DNA of 64,000 nt from Rutstroemia sp. NJR-2017a BVV2 (lineage: Eukaryota > Ascomycota > Leotiomycetes > Helotiales > Rutstroemiaceae), in the NCBI GenBank assembly GCA_002946415.1, contig NJPS01000004.1, positions 935,001 to 999,000 of the forward strand. The letters run 5' to 3'. Under the pieces are notes generated by a model that saw nothing but the letters and a program-made list of their open reading frames with translations, did not search any database and was not told the origin of the DNA. Made by a program: the position numbers and the translations under genes. Below, piece by piece: positions 23,382-35,388 of the stretch (position 1 is its first letter; each line of letters starts with the position of its first letter).

Positions 23382-26137
23382 ATGTCAGGAAATTCGTCGT
23401 GTCTTTCTGGCGAACAACCAGTGATCATACAAGATCTCAAATCGTGGAATGAGACTGGCTGTTTAAAGGGCTTCTATTGTAAGTTTGACGACATGGCCAA
23501 GACCATGCAAATTTTGAAAATATCTGCTAACAATTTTCGTTTTAGGCCCTAATAATAATGCCTCTGCTCTTCCGCAATATTGCCCACCGGTGGCTGCGTG
23601 TCAAGCACAACGATTATCTGGTGGAACTTGTATACCAGCACAAGGAACATTCGAGCCTTCCATTTGCGAGACTGGATACTACTGCCCACCACCGGGAAAT
23701 AATCAAATCAAGTGCCCCGCCGGATCTTTCTGTCGCCAAGGATCTGACCTACCTATAAAATGCGCAATCGCTTCGAGATGTCCAGAGGGGAGTAGCAGAG
23801 ACATGTCGTTTGGTCCCATGGGTATTCTGATAATCGTGGATATACTATTGTTAGTAGCAGTAGGTGGACTGAAGCTCAAGGAGAAATTCTACAACAGAGG
23901 TCATAGGAAGGAGAAGAGGTCAAACAGACAAACCTTTACGAAACCGGGACGATTCCGAAACAGGGATTATGCTCAATTACACGATGAACAATTGATGGTG
24001 GCACGGGAGCAGAACGATATTGCAATGGAAGAACGGATAATGAACCTTCGTCGAAAACCAACAGGTTTCGAAGAGTTCGCTGAACTGGAGGGAGGGATCG
24101 GCGAGGGAAATACGTATAACGGTGAAGGTGAGGACGAAGCGATGAGCACCGACTTGCAGTTGTTTGTCCAATCTCTCTCAAAGTGCTTGGGGGCTTCAAA
24201 GTTTGGTCTCACTTTCGAGTTTGAGGATCTGAAGTTCCATCCCCCGAAGGCCAAGAAACCTATTCTTTCTAATGTTTCGGGTTTGATTGATGCTGGGAGT
24301 CTTTGGGGAGTAATGGGAGCTTCTGGTGCTGGAAAATGTAAGCTCTCTCTAGATTCTCGTCCACGTTGCATCGGAAGTCTTGGCTAACAAACCGCAGCTA
24401 CTTTCGTTAATGTCTTAATGGGTAAAACTAAAAACACTGGTGGTATTACCAAGGTCAATGGTGTTGCCGGAAATATCGCAAAGTATGTCCTCCTATCCCG
24501 GTGTATGTTGCAGCAACTGACCAGAACAGATACAAGAAAATCATCGGCTATGTTCCTCAAGATGACATCGTTCTTCCAGAGCTTACTGTTCGCGAGAATA
24601 TTCTTCACTCTGCACGAATCCGGCTACCTTGCACATGGTCAGACAGCGAGATTCAAAACCACGTTGATATTCTGATTGCATGTCTTCAACTGGCTCATGT
24701 CAAGGACTCGTTGGTTGGAAGTACCGCAGCACCAGTCATCTCTGGTGGACAAAGAAAGAGAGTCAGTATCGGTATGGAATTAGCAGCTGCACCTATGTAA
24801 GCTTTTCTGCTCAATGTTTGCGGGTACCCTTTGCTAACGTATCCACCAGGGCACTCTTCCTCGACGAACCAACCTCCGGTCTAGATGCTACAGCTGCAAA
24901 CTCCATCATGAAAACTCTCAAGGCTCTTTCCCGTCTCGGTATGACCATCGTCACGATTATCCATCAACCCCGCCAAGAAATTTTCGAATCCCTCGACAGT
25001 CTTGTACTCCTCGGTGCCGGTCGCATGATCTATCTAGGACCACAGGTTGAGATGAAACCCCATTTCGAAGGTCTCGGCTTCCAATTCCCTAACCACGGTA
25101 ACCCCTCCGATGTCATGGGTGATATCATTGCCGGTGAAGGACGTCTCTACAAACGCACCGGCGACGCCAGCATCCAACCACTTATCGATCAATGGCAAAG
25201 CCGTCCCAGGTCTTCAATGGAAGAAGCAAAAGGCCCTGCAATATCCATGGCCGAATCCAACGCACTATCATCTACAATCAAAACCCGCGGCATGTACTGG
25301 TACAAGCAGATCTATTACTGCTTCCTCCGTTCCATGGTCCAACAATGCCGTCTCAAAGAATCCTTCTTCTTCGAATTAGGCGTCGGCGCCATGGCAGGTT
25401 TCCTAATCGGTCTTGCGGAGCTCAACCAAAAGGGTCTCAACTTCCGCGGTATTTTCGTCGAGCCATACGAAATGCTTTCCACATCCATCGACTACAGCTC
25501 CGTTCCCCAAATGGCACTGCTCGTCGGTCTCGCAATCGGTCTTACCGCATCCGCGCCCGGCGTCAAGATCTTCGGCGAGGAGAAACTAGTCTACTGGCGC
25601 GAAGCCGCAGCTGGTCATAACCGCTTCGCTTACTACGTTGGCAAAGTTCTTTCCACCATCCCGCGTATGATTCTCGCCAACTTCCATTTCACCGTTCTTT
25701 TTGCTCTCCTGACTACCCCGCGCATCAGTTGGACGGATATGTTCACTGCGAATCTTCTGTACTTCTGGTGTATCTACGGGCTCGCATCGTGTGTGTCGAT
25801 GGTCACGCGACGTGAAGACGGCCCACTGCTCTCCGTCATGGCGTCTCTCATCGTCGGTGTCCTGAACGGGATGTCGCCCAGCTTGAAGAAAGTCCGCAGC
25901 TGGCACGTCGTGTGGTTGTGGAGAGCCAGTCCGGGAACATGGTTGGCGGAGGGGTACTTCACGCAGAATGTGAGCCCGCTGAGGTATTTGTATGATATTG
26001 ATACGGCGAAGGCCGCGGTGGGGTTTAATTTGGGGAGATTTCAGCAGGATATGCTGATGTTGTTGGCGTTGGGAGCGATCTATAGAGTGGTGGCTTTCCT
26101 GGGGTTGAGATTCATGTATAGACATAAGCAGAGGTAG
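23382..26137 (+). CDS. ABCG-family half transporter with cysteine-rich N-terminal domain
   Basis: Exons 23382-23478, 23546-24337, 24398-24482, 24530-24796 and 24850-26137 give 842 aa. The first ~130 residues are Cys-rich with repeated GFYCP/GYYCPP patterns, then a transmembrane segment (MGILIIVDILLLVAVGGL) and a basic cytosolic region. The ATPase follows: Walker A GASGAGKST (split by intron 2), Q-loop VPQDDI, signature ISGGQRKRVS, Walker B LFLDEPTSGLD and the switch HQPR. A C-terminal membrane domain with about six helices completes the half-transporter. Related proteins occur in fungi and plants (ABCG24/28 group); the substrate is unknown. The chosen ATG gives no clear signal peptide although the Cys-rich part should be extracytosolic, so an upstream exon may be missing. 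Confidence 0.9.
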
Positions 26138-27196
26138 ATGGGGAGGATTTCTTTGTACATATGGGATGCATTGCATGGCGGCTGAAAGTGGGAAGATATC
26201 CTGGGAGTTGATTACACAACGATTACCTGTACTACGATAATAGGCTTTGGGACGACAAGAAGGGCATTTTAGATTTACGTGAATACTACGAGCACTTAAC
26301 TTTTACATAATTGCAATGCTGCAAGTGACAATGCTGAAGATCTCTAAAGAGTAGAGCGCAATTAATCCATCCATCCATCCCTATATTGAGATATGAGCTG
26401 CTAGTCGAAGACAAATATGGGGGAATCTCCGAGTTGGGTAACAATATTTACCACATCATTGAACATCCTCCACCTTGGATGAGTGTCTGCATACTCACCC
26501 TTGAATGTACTCATAGGATCACAAGTACCAAGTCCATATTAGACAAACTCACTTTTACATTTCTCAAATATATATTTCCCCTCTCTCCTATCTGTATGAA
26601 CAAAGTTATCCTCCCCACTCTTTAATCATAGCAGATCTAAAAGTATCTCACAGCCTATGGAAACACTGAATGTATACTATAATCTTAACCATAGGTATTA
26701 TCCATTCCTTTAACGCCTGGCCATGTATGACAAATGAAATGGTACGCCGGTACAATGCAGACATTCTCGCTGTGGTGAGAAAATATGTTGTTGGGTAAAT
26801 GGTATAGAGCATTATGCTTTCGGGTAGCTGTATGTTTTTGCAGCTTGGGATACGGTAAGACCGGCTGAACAGCCCCGAGCAGATTCTATGTGCTGACTGT
26901 CGTGAAGATTCCAGTGAGAATCGAGGAAGTAGAAGACGAAAGTGGAAAGTCGTATGCGTAGTGTTAGACGTGTATTAACCGCCAAATATCAATTGCTGGG
27001 TCTATCTTAGATGTGGCCTTCATTGAGCCGCAATGAGAAAGCGGCATTGCGTCCCATAACACGTATCCGATAGGGACATCCTAAAGCTATTTTCAGGGAA
27101 TATTTCTATGATACAGATGCCCCTCGGTGTAAATTACTGTGGTGCTGAAACATAACCATGGCCTTGCGACGGCTGCTGGTAAGCCATTTAAGCCTG
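26138..27196. other. Intergenic between convergent genes
   Basis: This holds 3' regions of the ABC transporter and the carrier gene. A short (CCAT)n run sits near 26366-26380. No gene was seen. Confidence 0.6.
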
Positions 27197-29485
27197 TCAC
27201 TTCAGGTGCAAAGTCTTCTTCGCCGATTCATAGACGACGTACGTGATACTGATAGCGGGTACGACCTTCAGAAGATTTGGTGTGATGCCCTTGAACAACC
27301 CACGTACACCTTCGTTTCGAATAGTCTTTCGTGTAACGTCGACAATGCCGGTATACGTAGGAGGATGAAGAACGGTGCCTTGAGCCTGCAATCGGGTGCG
27401 AAGTACGTTGAGAGGATACACCACGCTAGCACCAAATGCACCCGAAAATGCACCAATGCAACCTGTAGCGAAAGGTCCTGGAAGTGCATCTTCCTCTTCA
27501 CAACCCAGACGTCTTGCATTTCGACGGGTCAAGATGCCTTTGAGAGTTTCAAACGTGGCCAAATCAATGGCCGAGTATGGAAACATGCCGATAAGTCCCA
27601 TGGTCAAGCCTCGATAGGCTGATCGGAAACCGCCTTGCGCGTACATTTTCTTCGCGGTTGCAGCTATTAGAGCATTGCCGTGAAGGCCACCTTTCACAGT
27701 CTCGCATTGCATTCTAGTGACTAATAAGCTGGTGAGCTACGGTATGAGGGAGACGTATAACTTACCGAAACTTTAAAGTATCAATTGGGTACACGAATAA
27801 CCTGGATTCACACGTTAGGGGAAATTATATGTGAAGTATTACAATGTACTAACTGAGACATTATACCAGCGACACCACCGGCTGCAAATCTCGAATAGGG
27901 GTTGATGGCGTGAGGATCACCATGACCCTCCAATTGAGCGAGCGCCCTCTTCGCAGCCTCGTATGAACCAAATCGAATGGCACTTTCAGGCATGACTTTG
28001 ACGACATTCAAGCCGTTTCCTGATATCTAATCAGTGTGTACCAAGATGATAACTAATGTATTACATACCGGCAAACAAACTACGTATTCCGCCAGCCCTC
28101 CAGAGCTCCTTGCAAGCCGCGATCAAAGGTTGTCCAACCATCTTAGTGGCGGCAATGGCGTTGCCCTGTTTAGCTGCCTGAAGAGGTGCATTGTTGGAGG
28201 AGATATTGGCGATGAGATAGACTTTCAGACGGTCTAATGGAGCTGTTGCCGTGCGTGAGAAAGCTCCAGCAATTGCGCCGGCAGCGAAGTATCCTGGATC
28301 AGGTAATATCTCCGTCAGCCTCATTCTCCCCACTGGCGCTGCTTCTGTCTGAACTTTTTCTTCGGTCAGCCCTTGCTGATGAGAATCATTGTTTCCTTCA
28401 GAGGCATTTTTGAAAAATTCTTCACTCTGGTCGTTTACGTCGCTGTCGTCCTTGAGCTCTTCCCCGACAAAATGCGCATGATTAAATCCTTGCATATTTG
28501 TAGTGTCGTTGGTAGAAGCTATAGATGTATCTGCTTCTTCAATGGAAACTGGGAAAGAACGACTGGACTGTGATCTTGTGATACTAAAAATGGCCCCAAA
28601 AAGAACCTTAAGAAAATTTGATGCGGTACCTAAGCCTTCAAGTGTGTCCTCTCGGATGGAAGTATCGCCCTCAGCATTCACTGAAACAGTCGACTGATAA
28701 TAAGACAAAACAGCTTTCAAAGCCGGAGTTGAAGCATTCGTCGGCAGAAATAGCAGGAAGTTCCTGAAATACAATTAGGCCTTATATCATACAAAGTAAA
28801 AAGTTCACAATTGGTGTCATGTCCCTTTCCCATGGAACACATGCCATTACTAGTAGGAAGACTAGCAAGGGGCGGCTCTTCTGGCAGTGGTATTTGGTTC
28901 AATCCAAAGAGAGCCTAAATTGCTTACCTCCATTCGTCAAAACTTATATAACCCTAAAGAAAGGATTAGATAGGGCACGAAGACTTTAGCCGTTGAACAC
29001 CAACATCGTTATTCATATCAATCTCTGTGAAGAATTGGTCTAGCTTGGATCTTGACACAGACAGGCCAGCCCTCGCGAAAGCAGCCTTGAGCTCTTCCTT
29101 ATCTAGTCTGCCATTGCGATCTTTGTCAATGCTTTCGAAGAGAACTAATAGCTCTGTTTCTGTCTTCTCGACAAACACTCGGAATTCTAGCACGCAGGAC
29201 TGTTAGCCAAAGTGGTATGATCTAGATCCACGGGAGAGCGGTAGTATAGCTCTGCGGCAAAGAGTGGTCCATACCTTCATATTGAATCACCTTATCTCCA
29301 TTCTTATCCATAGCCTTCACTACATCTTTTAGCAAATCGCTGGCATCCTTAAGAGGGTGATCGATCTTTTGTAGTCCTCTTTGGAGCTCCTGCAAATCGA
29401 TCTCCCCCTTTTGCCTTGTGTCCAGCTGCTTCCATAACTGCTCCACCCTCGTGTCGCGAGCGTTCTGCGACTCTGGGAGCTTCAT
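27197..29485 (-). CDS. SAL1: Calcium-binding mitochondrial carrier (SAL1/SCaMC type)
   Basis: Seven exons (minus): 29485-29275, 29186-29005, 28953-28928, 28763-28069, 28019-27854, 27801-27766, 27713-27197; 610 aa in phase. The N-terminal half has EF-hands: a degenerate one near residue 22 and good loops at about 60-71 (DKNGDKVIQYEE), 91-102 (DKDRNGRLDKEE) and 127-138 (DMNNDGYISFDE). A long Ser/Asp-rich linker precedes three carrier repeats with PLDRLK, PIDTLK and PLNVLR signatures. SAL1/SCaMC proteins exchange ATP-Mg for phosphate across the inner mitochondrial membrane under calcium control. The start MKLPESQNARD is the first Met before EF1. Intron 2 uses an uncommon GTTGGT donor, and exons 3 and 6 are 26 and 36 nt. 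Confidence 0.94.
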
Positions 29486-30022
29486 GATATGTATCTGCTT
29501 TTGCGACAGCTCCTTATTCTCCTCCAAACATTTCGTAGAAACTGATCAACAGCCTGACGAAGTGTTGACAATATGTTTTATCATCGATGCGAAATTGCGA
29601 AGCATAAATTCTGTGCATATATCACAGCATTGTCGAGGCTTGATTTCGATGTACAGTACAGTGAAGTGCAAGCTCAAATTTCAGATGCGGAACATTCGTC
29701 ACAAGGCGGCATAATCAAGAACCGAAAAAGTTTGATTGGTAGTAGCCCGCCGCCGTATTAAGACCGATAGCCGACTTGGCCGATCCATAGCCTTGTCATT
29801 ACTGTCAGCCTCGAACTCTGTAAAGTCTGGTCCGATTGCTGTCAAAAAACCACACAACGATTTTTGTTGGCGCACTGCACCTAGCCGTTGAATCTCCTGA
29901 CGTCCAGCTTTCCAAGGTAAAACCTGGAAATTGGAAGTCTCTGTCAGAATGTCATTGTGTTCACATCAACGATAAATCGATGAAGCAAAGTCCGCCGGAC
30001 TTCTGAATGAGAGTTTGCAGCG
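29486..30022. other. Divergent promoter of SAL1-like and SSN8 genes
   Basis: A 537-bp interval between divergent starts; no gene was seen. Confidence 0.6.
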
Positions 30023-31101
30023 ATGGCTGCCAATTATTGGGAGGTACTAATTAACAACAATCTTCTTCATATGCTCTGGACAACTGCTAAATTTTGCTAG
30101 TCAACCCAACGAAAGTACTGGCAATTCACAAGGGAGCAATTAGAAGATCTCCGCTCGAAGCTTGAGGATGAGGACCAAAACTTGGTGCAGATGTATCCTC
30201 TTCCACAGCTAAGGCACTTGAGCATATACTTCAACCAACGTGCGAACTACTCCCCGATGGCATATATTAGCCAACATCACTGATCGGTGCCCAGAAATCG
30301 CTAGGCTTGGGAAACGTCTTGGAGTTCGGCAGCAAGCAATGGCTACGGCACAATTGTACATACGACGATTTTACTCGAAGGTTGAGATTCGGAAGACAAA
30401 CCCATACCTAGTGCTCGCAACTGCAGTTTATCTGGCATGCAAAATGGAAGAGTGTCCGCACCACATCAGACTTGTCGTGAGTGAAGGCAGAGGATTGTGG
30501 CCTGGTAAGCAAGCAGAGCTCCCGCCAAAAATAGGAGATACTGACAATAACAGAGTATTTTAGCAACGATACGTCAAAGCTCGGAGAATGCGAATTTTTT
30601 CTCATCTCCGAAATGAGCTCCCAGATGATCGTTCATCATCCCTACAGGAGTCTGACTGCGTTGCAAGGAACCTTCTCACTCACTGCCGAAGAATCCAACC
30701 TTGCCTGGTCTATCGTAAACGATCATTACATGACCGACCTACCTCTTTTCTTCCCACCCCACACAATTGCAATCATGGCTATTTTGCTAGCGCTCGTCTT
30801 GCGCCCAAATCAAACAGGGCTCCAATCGGCTAGTGGTTCAGCGGGTAGCATCGCGAGTGCTGCACAAGCTGCATTGGCAAGCGCAGGTCAGGCGAAAAGC
30901 GGAACTTCCGAGAAGCAGGGAGGGAAAACCAAAGTACAGAGACTGGCAATTTGGCTTGCAGAAAGTACGATTGACATTGAAGCAATAATTGACTGCACCC
31001 AGGAAATGATCTCGTTCTATGAGACACAGGAGCAATACAATGAGAAGCTTACCCGAGAGCAAATCAACCGATTTGTGAAGGCACGTGGCTTGGACAAATA
31101 A
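30023..31101 (+). CDS. SSN8: Cyclin C, Mediator CDK8-module cyclin
   Basis: Exons 30023-30043, 30101-30239, 30295-30504 and 30554-31101 give 305 aa. [21 protein letters not shown] is the conserved start of cyclin C. The cyclin box carries [34 protein letters not shown] and [19 protein letters not shown]. The second cyclin fold has [13 protein letters not shown] and HHPYRSL. Cyclin C with CDK8 (Srb10/Srb11 in yeast) phosphorylates RNA polymerase II and transcription factors. A low-complexity Ala/Gly/Ser insert (about residues 213-235) precedes the last helix. The coding part of the first exon is only 21 nt. Confidence 0.96.
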
Positions 31102-34100
31102 GCAGATCGAAGTGGGTGTGAGAAATAGCCCGAAACAAGATGTAAATGCATAGTTCATGCTCATCTAGAACTGGATGAAAGAGCTGACGACAACGCATCA
31201 TTGGCCTCGAACTTTTCTTGCGCGTTTTGCGGGGATGGGCATATCCAGTTACTTAGGCTGCTTCCCCCGTGCTGGAAAGTTTTCGTCAGATTCGGGTGGG
31301 TGTCCTGCTGGGAGAGACGCTCTCCAGACACCAGCTTGCAATCGTTATCCAGACTGTGATCAATGACTGGTCTCCAATTGGCACGGAGCCTTGTTGTTGT
31401 CCTAAAGGCTGCGAATTTGGGAATCCGGCCTACTGTGGAGCAATGGCGAAGTAAATGTATGGCCGACACTTCCAATCGCTGTGCTGTCTCTCAACAACTG
31501 TCTCAGTCGCTGGCAGTGTGCAATGCCCGTTGCCGAATGAAAGATGTTCGGTGGCGGGCGCATAGATGTGAGTATCCATTGCATGAAGCAATATATTTCC
31601 CTTCAAGCAATGTTTATTCTTCGGCGCAACTTTTTCCTCACTTTGGATTATCCCTGATGGAAAAAAGTATTTCGCCAAACACGTGGGCACTTTATGGTGG
31701 AACACGTTCTTCGAGAACTTTTCCCTCGACAGCGTTCCGGGATTGTGATATTGTCAGCGCTTGCTTGAAATCCTAGGGACGCATGGTGTGACGTGGGCGG
31801 GCATGATCGATCTCAACATCTTAACTTAGATATTATAATATATGTTCTGGATAAGGCGCATTGAATTTGAAAGATCTACGAAAAGAGATAGATAGATGGG
31901 CTGAGTCCCTTTGTGGGGTAGCTCAGTCAGGTAGCATCCATGAAATATAGATTATATTATATTCTATTCGCATACGAAGGACAGCGCTACTGCTACCTAC
32001 AGCGATAAAAATTTGGTAGGATATCTCGCCATAATGTGAAGAAAAAATCAGAGATCAGATGTCACGCAGACGTAGACTTAGACTTAGACATCACACTGGA
32101 ACCTTCCCATACGACGACTTCGGTCTGTGGAAGCTCGTAAAGAGAGTGAAGATCATATCACCCGTTTCTAGACCCTACCAGTGCCCACTACCCCTCCTGA
32201 GTCCTGCGGGATCACATACCGTACCTGTCACACTACTATCACCCCTATATCATGCCACAGTTGTAGCAACAGCTAGCTTGGCTCTCCGACTGAAGGCGGG
32301 AGTCACTCCACTCTGCATCTTTTGGGTGGGAAGGTAAGCAGGGTAAAGTGGTACCACCATCAAGAATCACGTGGTGAGGTTAGGTTTGGGCGTCCCGAGT
32401 TGACTCAACTCGACCCGACTGCCAGGATTGGCTTCGCAGTTCCGGCTCGGGCCTCGAAACAAAATAGAACTTCGTACCGGTAGGAACAAACCCTCGATGG
32501 ATAGATAGATGGATTGAATGATAGAGAGAAGAAACACACAATTCTTACTGTGTAGATGCACATCGCATAGCATAACATAACGCTAGCAGCATAAACCGCA
32601 TTCGCAAACTTCACTTATCAGATCGATCTTCATCAAACGAAATCCCCCACCTCGCCACCTCCGACGCCGATACCGAAGTTTAGCTTGGATAATTCCGTCA
32701 TAAGGTTGATCAAAACATAAACAGCATAGCATAAATTGTGCAAAAAAGCGGTGTGCTCCGAAGTCACATTCTACGGTTGAACTTTTTCTTCGCGAAGTGT
32801 GTTCCTGGCACGATTGGAAACGCACGCTTCATGTTGATTGGATGCGTTGAAACAGTGGTGTGCTTGTGCACAATTGAGGCTTGAAGAGTGGGCTGTGTTT
32901 TTTGTGCAAAGGTTTTTGCTTCTGTTAGATGACGGGCTAGGTCGGATTCGTGGGTGGGTTGATCCTTGCTGGCTTGCTTGTGCCACTGTGCTGTGCTGCG
33001 TGGATGTGGAGTGCCGGGGTTGCCCGATTCGATGCGATTGAGAGGAAGAGGGTTGCTTTGCGGTGCGCTGAGGTGTTACGGAGTCAATGAGAAGTAGGAG
33101 ATGAGGAGTGCAGAAGTCATGAGATCGGATTGCCGTGCGAGTGCATCAATCCCATCCATCCAAATTACAGTGGAGGAAAGGGTTGTTGTTTCGATTAGGC
33201 TTGGGAGATGCGGAAGGGGGTTTGTTGATGTTTTGAACCGGACTTGGCCTTGCTTTGATTCGATTCTTTTGGGTTTGCCGGACGGAGTGCAGCGTACCTA
33301 GTATGTGCATATTTAATTTAGATTTTTAGTGTTATGTGCAGTGCGATACGGTAGAGTTTCGACAGGATGGATGGACGGCTTACCTACCTGCTTTATGCAA
33401 CGCACGAAGTTAAGCCCTGTCACATCGAATCGAATCTGGGACGGATGAGATGAGGGGGGAAAGAAAAAGGAAAACGGAAGGGAAACAGAGCAGGTGGAGT
33501 GGAGGGTGGGTAGATCATACCTTGCCAGGCTTGCCGTCGGGAAACGATTCTCACCCTCGCTCACAGGACTAAGACTCGACGCTACTCGCAGGACTCCCGT
33601 CACACATAAGACAGAAGGTGTGCAAAATTGCCTAACTACTCGTACTATTTTCTCACTCCATGTTAGCGCATTGCAAGGGGACTGCAGAACTGTAAGTGGC
33701 TTTGGCTGCTGGGTTTCCAGACGGTCGTTACTGGAGTGCGTTAGCAGCTTAGGGGCAGGTTTAGTCGCACAGCGCTCACGGCGGTTGGAACTCTGAAGCT
33801 CAGAGCCAACCACGAGCTTCGCATCCCCCAGGGCGGGAAAAGCCAAAGGGTGGTGGGAGTTTTGGTCGATCCTTCTAGGTATCGGTGTAGTACGGTAGCG
33901 GTGCGTGGTAGTTTCGGGTGTTCCAGATTTCCACATTTTGCTAAGCATCTTTAAATACTCGCTCAAATTGCCATTGCAGCTCTCTGACTGGCCTTTCCCG
34001 ATGCCAGTCGGGTTCTGAGATGCGTCTTCACTGGCTCTTTATAGTATTTGTTGATGTCGAAGTAAACAAACAAATCAACAACACAACAACAACATGCGGG

Positions 34101-34899
34101 AGGGGATGGGCATTGAGATTGGAGATGGGCATAACTTTGACCCCCAAATGTGCCTTCGTGCGAATGTCTAATATTAGAATCAAAAGCAGATGAAGATATT
34201 CGATTCAATTCATCCGATGCGGGCAATGCTTTCGTCGGTAGTCCTGTTCAATATTAAAAAATATGGACTTTCAATTTCAATTTCAATGGCAATTCCAGTT
34301 TCATGCCCTTTTAGACCCGATCATCATTAGAGACGGAGGCTAGGTACTGCTCTGGGTCGGTTCTCAAGGCCGTCCTGCTTTGTATTTGACCCGAATGTGT
34401 ATTTCCATTCCATTTCCACTCCATTTCCACGGAGTCCACGAAGCACGCTACTCCCCCAATAGTCTACGCCGGAGTCGGCAAGCTGTTGATCCTCAGTTAG
34501 CACAACCTTCGCAGCACAGCATAGCACAGCACAGCACAGCACAGCGGAAGGCCAAAAAGGCCAAAAAGGCCAAAGCCCTACTAGGTCACTAGGTACGGTT
34601 GTGCCTGGTATTTCTCTAGTCTCGCGAGATGTGTGCTGCAGCTGCTACGCCGTAGATGTGCTAGAGCGCTATGTGAGGCTAGCCCGCAGGGATTGGGCGA
34701 GGTACGGGTCGTGGGTTACGGAAACCCTTATCGAAATATGCTCCGGCTCTCACCACCAAACTGCCACAAATGGCACAAATGACAAAATTGATGAGATGGT
34801 GTACGGAAGACTTGTCTGTTTTGCACAATGCGCACCCAATCGAACCCAACCAATTTTCTCGCTCGCGTAAATAGCCCGTCATATCTGTCCATGGAAATT
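31102..34899. other. Long gene-free interval
   Basis: Almost 4 kb without a supported gene. Several ORFs of 100-217 aa exist on both strands (for example minus 33313-33966), but most start at non-ATG codons and none shows a motif. Repeats: TTTCAA hexamers near 34270, a CAGCA pentamer run and a GGCCAAAAA triplet near 34512-34576. Confidence 0.5.
34512..34576. repeat. Pentamer (AGCAC)n followed by three 9-bp GGCCAAAAA units
   Basis: The CAGCA/AGCAC pentamer is repeated at 34512-34545. GGCCAAAAA, GGCCAAAAA and GGCCAAAG follow at 34550-34576. Both are in non-coding DNA. Confidence 0.85.
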
Positions 34900-35388
34900 G
34901 ATTTAAACGTTCTTCGGCCTAGCGCGCATTAGTGCGACTTTCGCCACTCCCCCCCTTCGCCTTTTCAGCCATCCCATCCATCCATCCATCCATCCATCAT
35001 CATTATCTTCTAAGTCTCTTGTTCCTCCTCCCACTTTATATCGCAGAAACCCAAAACCCTTCGAAATCCCAAAATCCTTTCTTACTCTTCAACTACCTAC
35101 TACCGCAACTACCATAAACCGAATTAAATCATTTAATAACCACTCACCGACAACTCTGTTTATTCATCAATCGATCGATACCACCATACATATTTCTTTC
35201 TTCATCCTTAGAATTCCATTTCCGCCCAGCGAAATTCCGTCAAATCCCTTTGTTGCGAGCAGAGCCTTACGTACCCGTCGAGTCACTGTCCAAGTCACAA
35301 CACACATACACAAGTCTGCCACCACCGTTAACTCCACCCCGTTACCCCTCTATAGCTTCCGCCGCCAACATACATACATGAGCCGATA
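34900..35388 (+). promoter_or_regulatory. Pyrimidine/CA-rich, ATG-free leader of the next gene, with terminal 3-codon uORF
   Basis: No ATG occurs on the plus strand from about 34900 to 35377, whereas about seven would be expected in random sequence of this length. The stretch is C/T- and CA-rich, as in fungal 5' UTRs, and includes a (TCCA)n run at 34974-34999. The first ATG (35378) opens a three-codon uORF ending at 35389, the first base of the main ATG. The transcription start is not determined. Confidence 0.6.
34974..34999. repeat. (TCCA)n microsatellite
   Basis: About six perfect tetramers lie in the probable 5' leader of the 35389 gene. Confidence 0.9.

Noticed and set aside
27158..27622. 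154-codon plus-strand frame opposite the SAL1-like carrier
   Set aside because: Antisense shadow of the third carrier repeat; no motif of its own.
31914..31935. tRNA-like A box (TAGCTCAGTCAGGTAG)
   Set aside because: No B box (GGTTCGANTCC-like) follows within 100 bases and no cloverleaf can be drawn.
33313..33966. 217-codon minus-strand frame
   Set aside because: It begins at a non-ATG codon, is Ser/Pro/Thr-rich without motif, and lies in repeat-bearing intergenic DNA; chance openness is likely.
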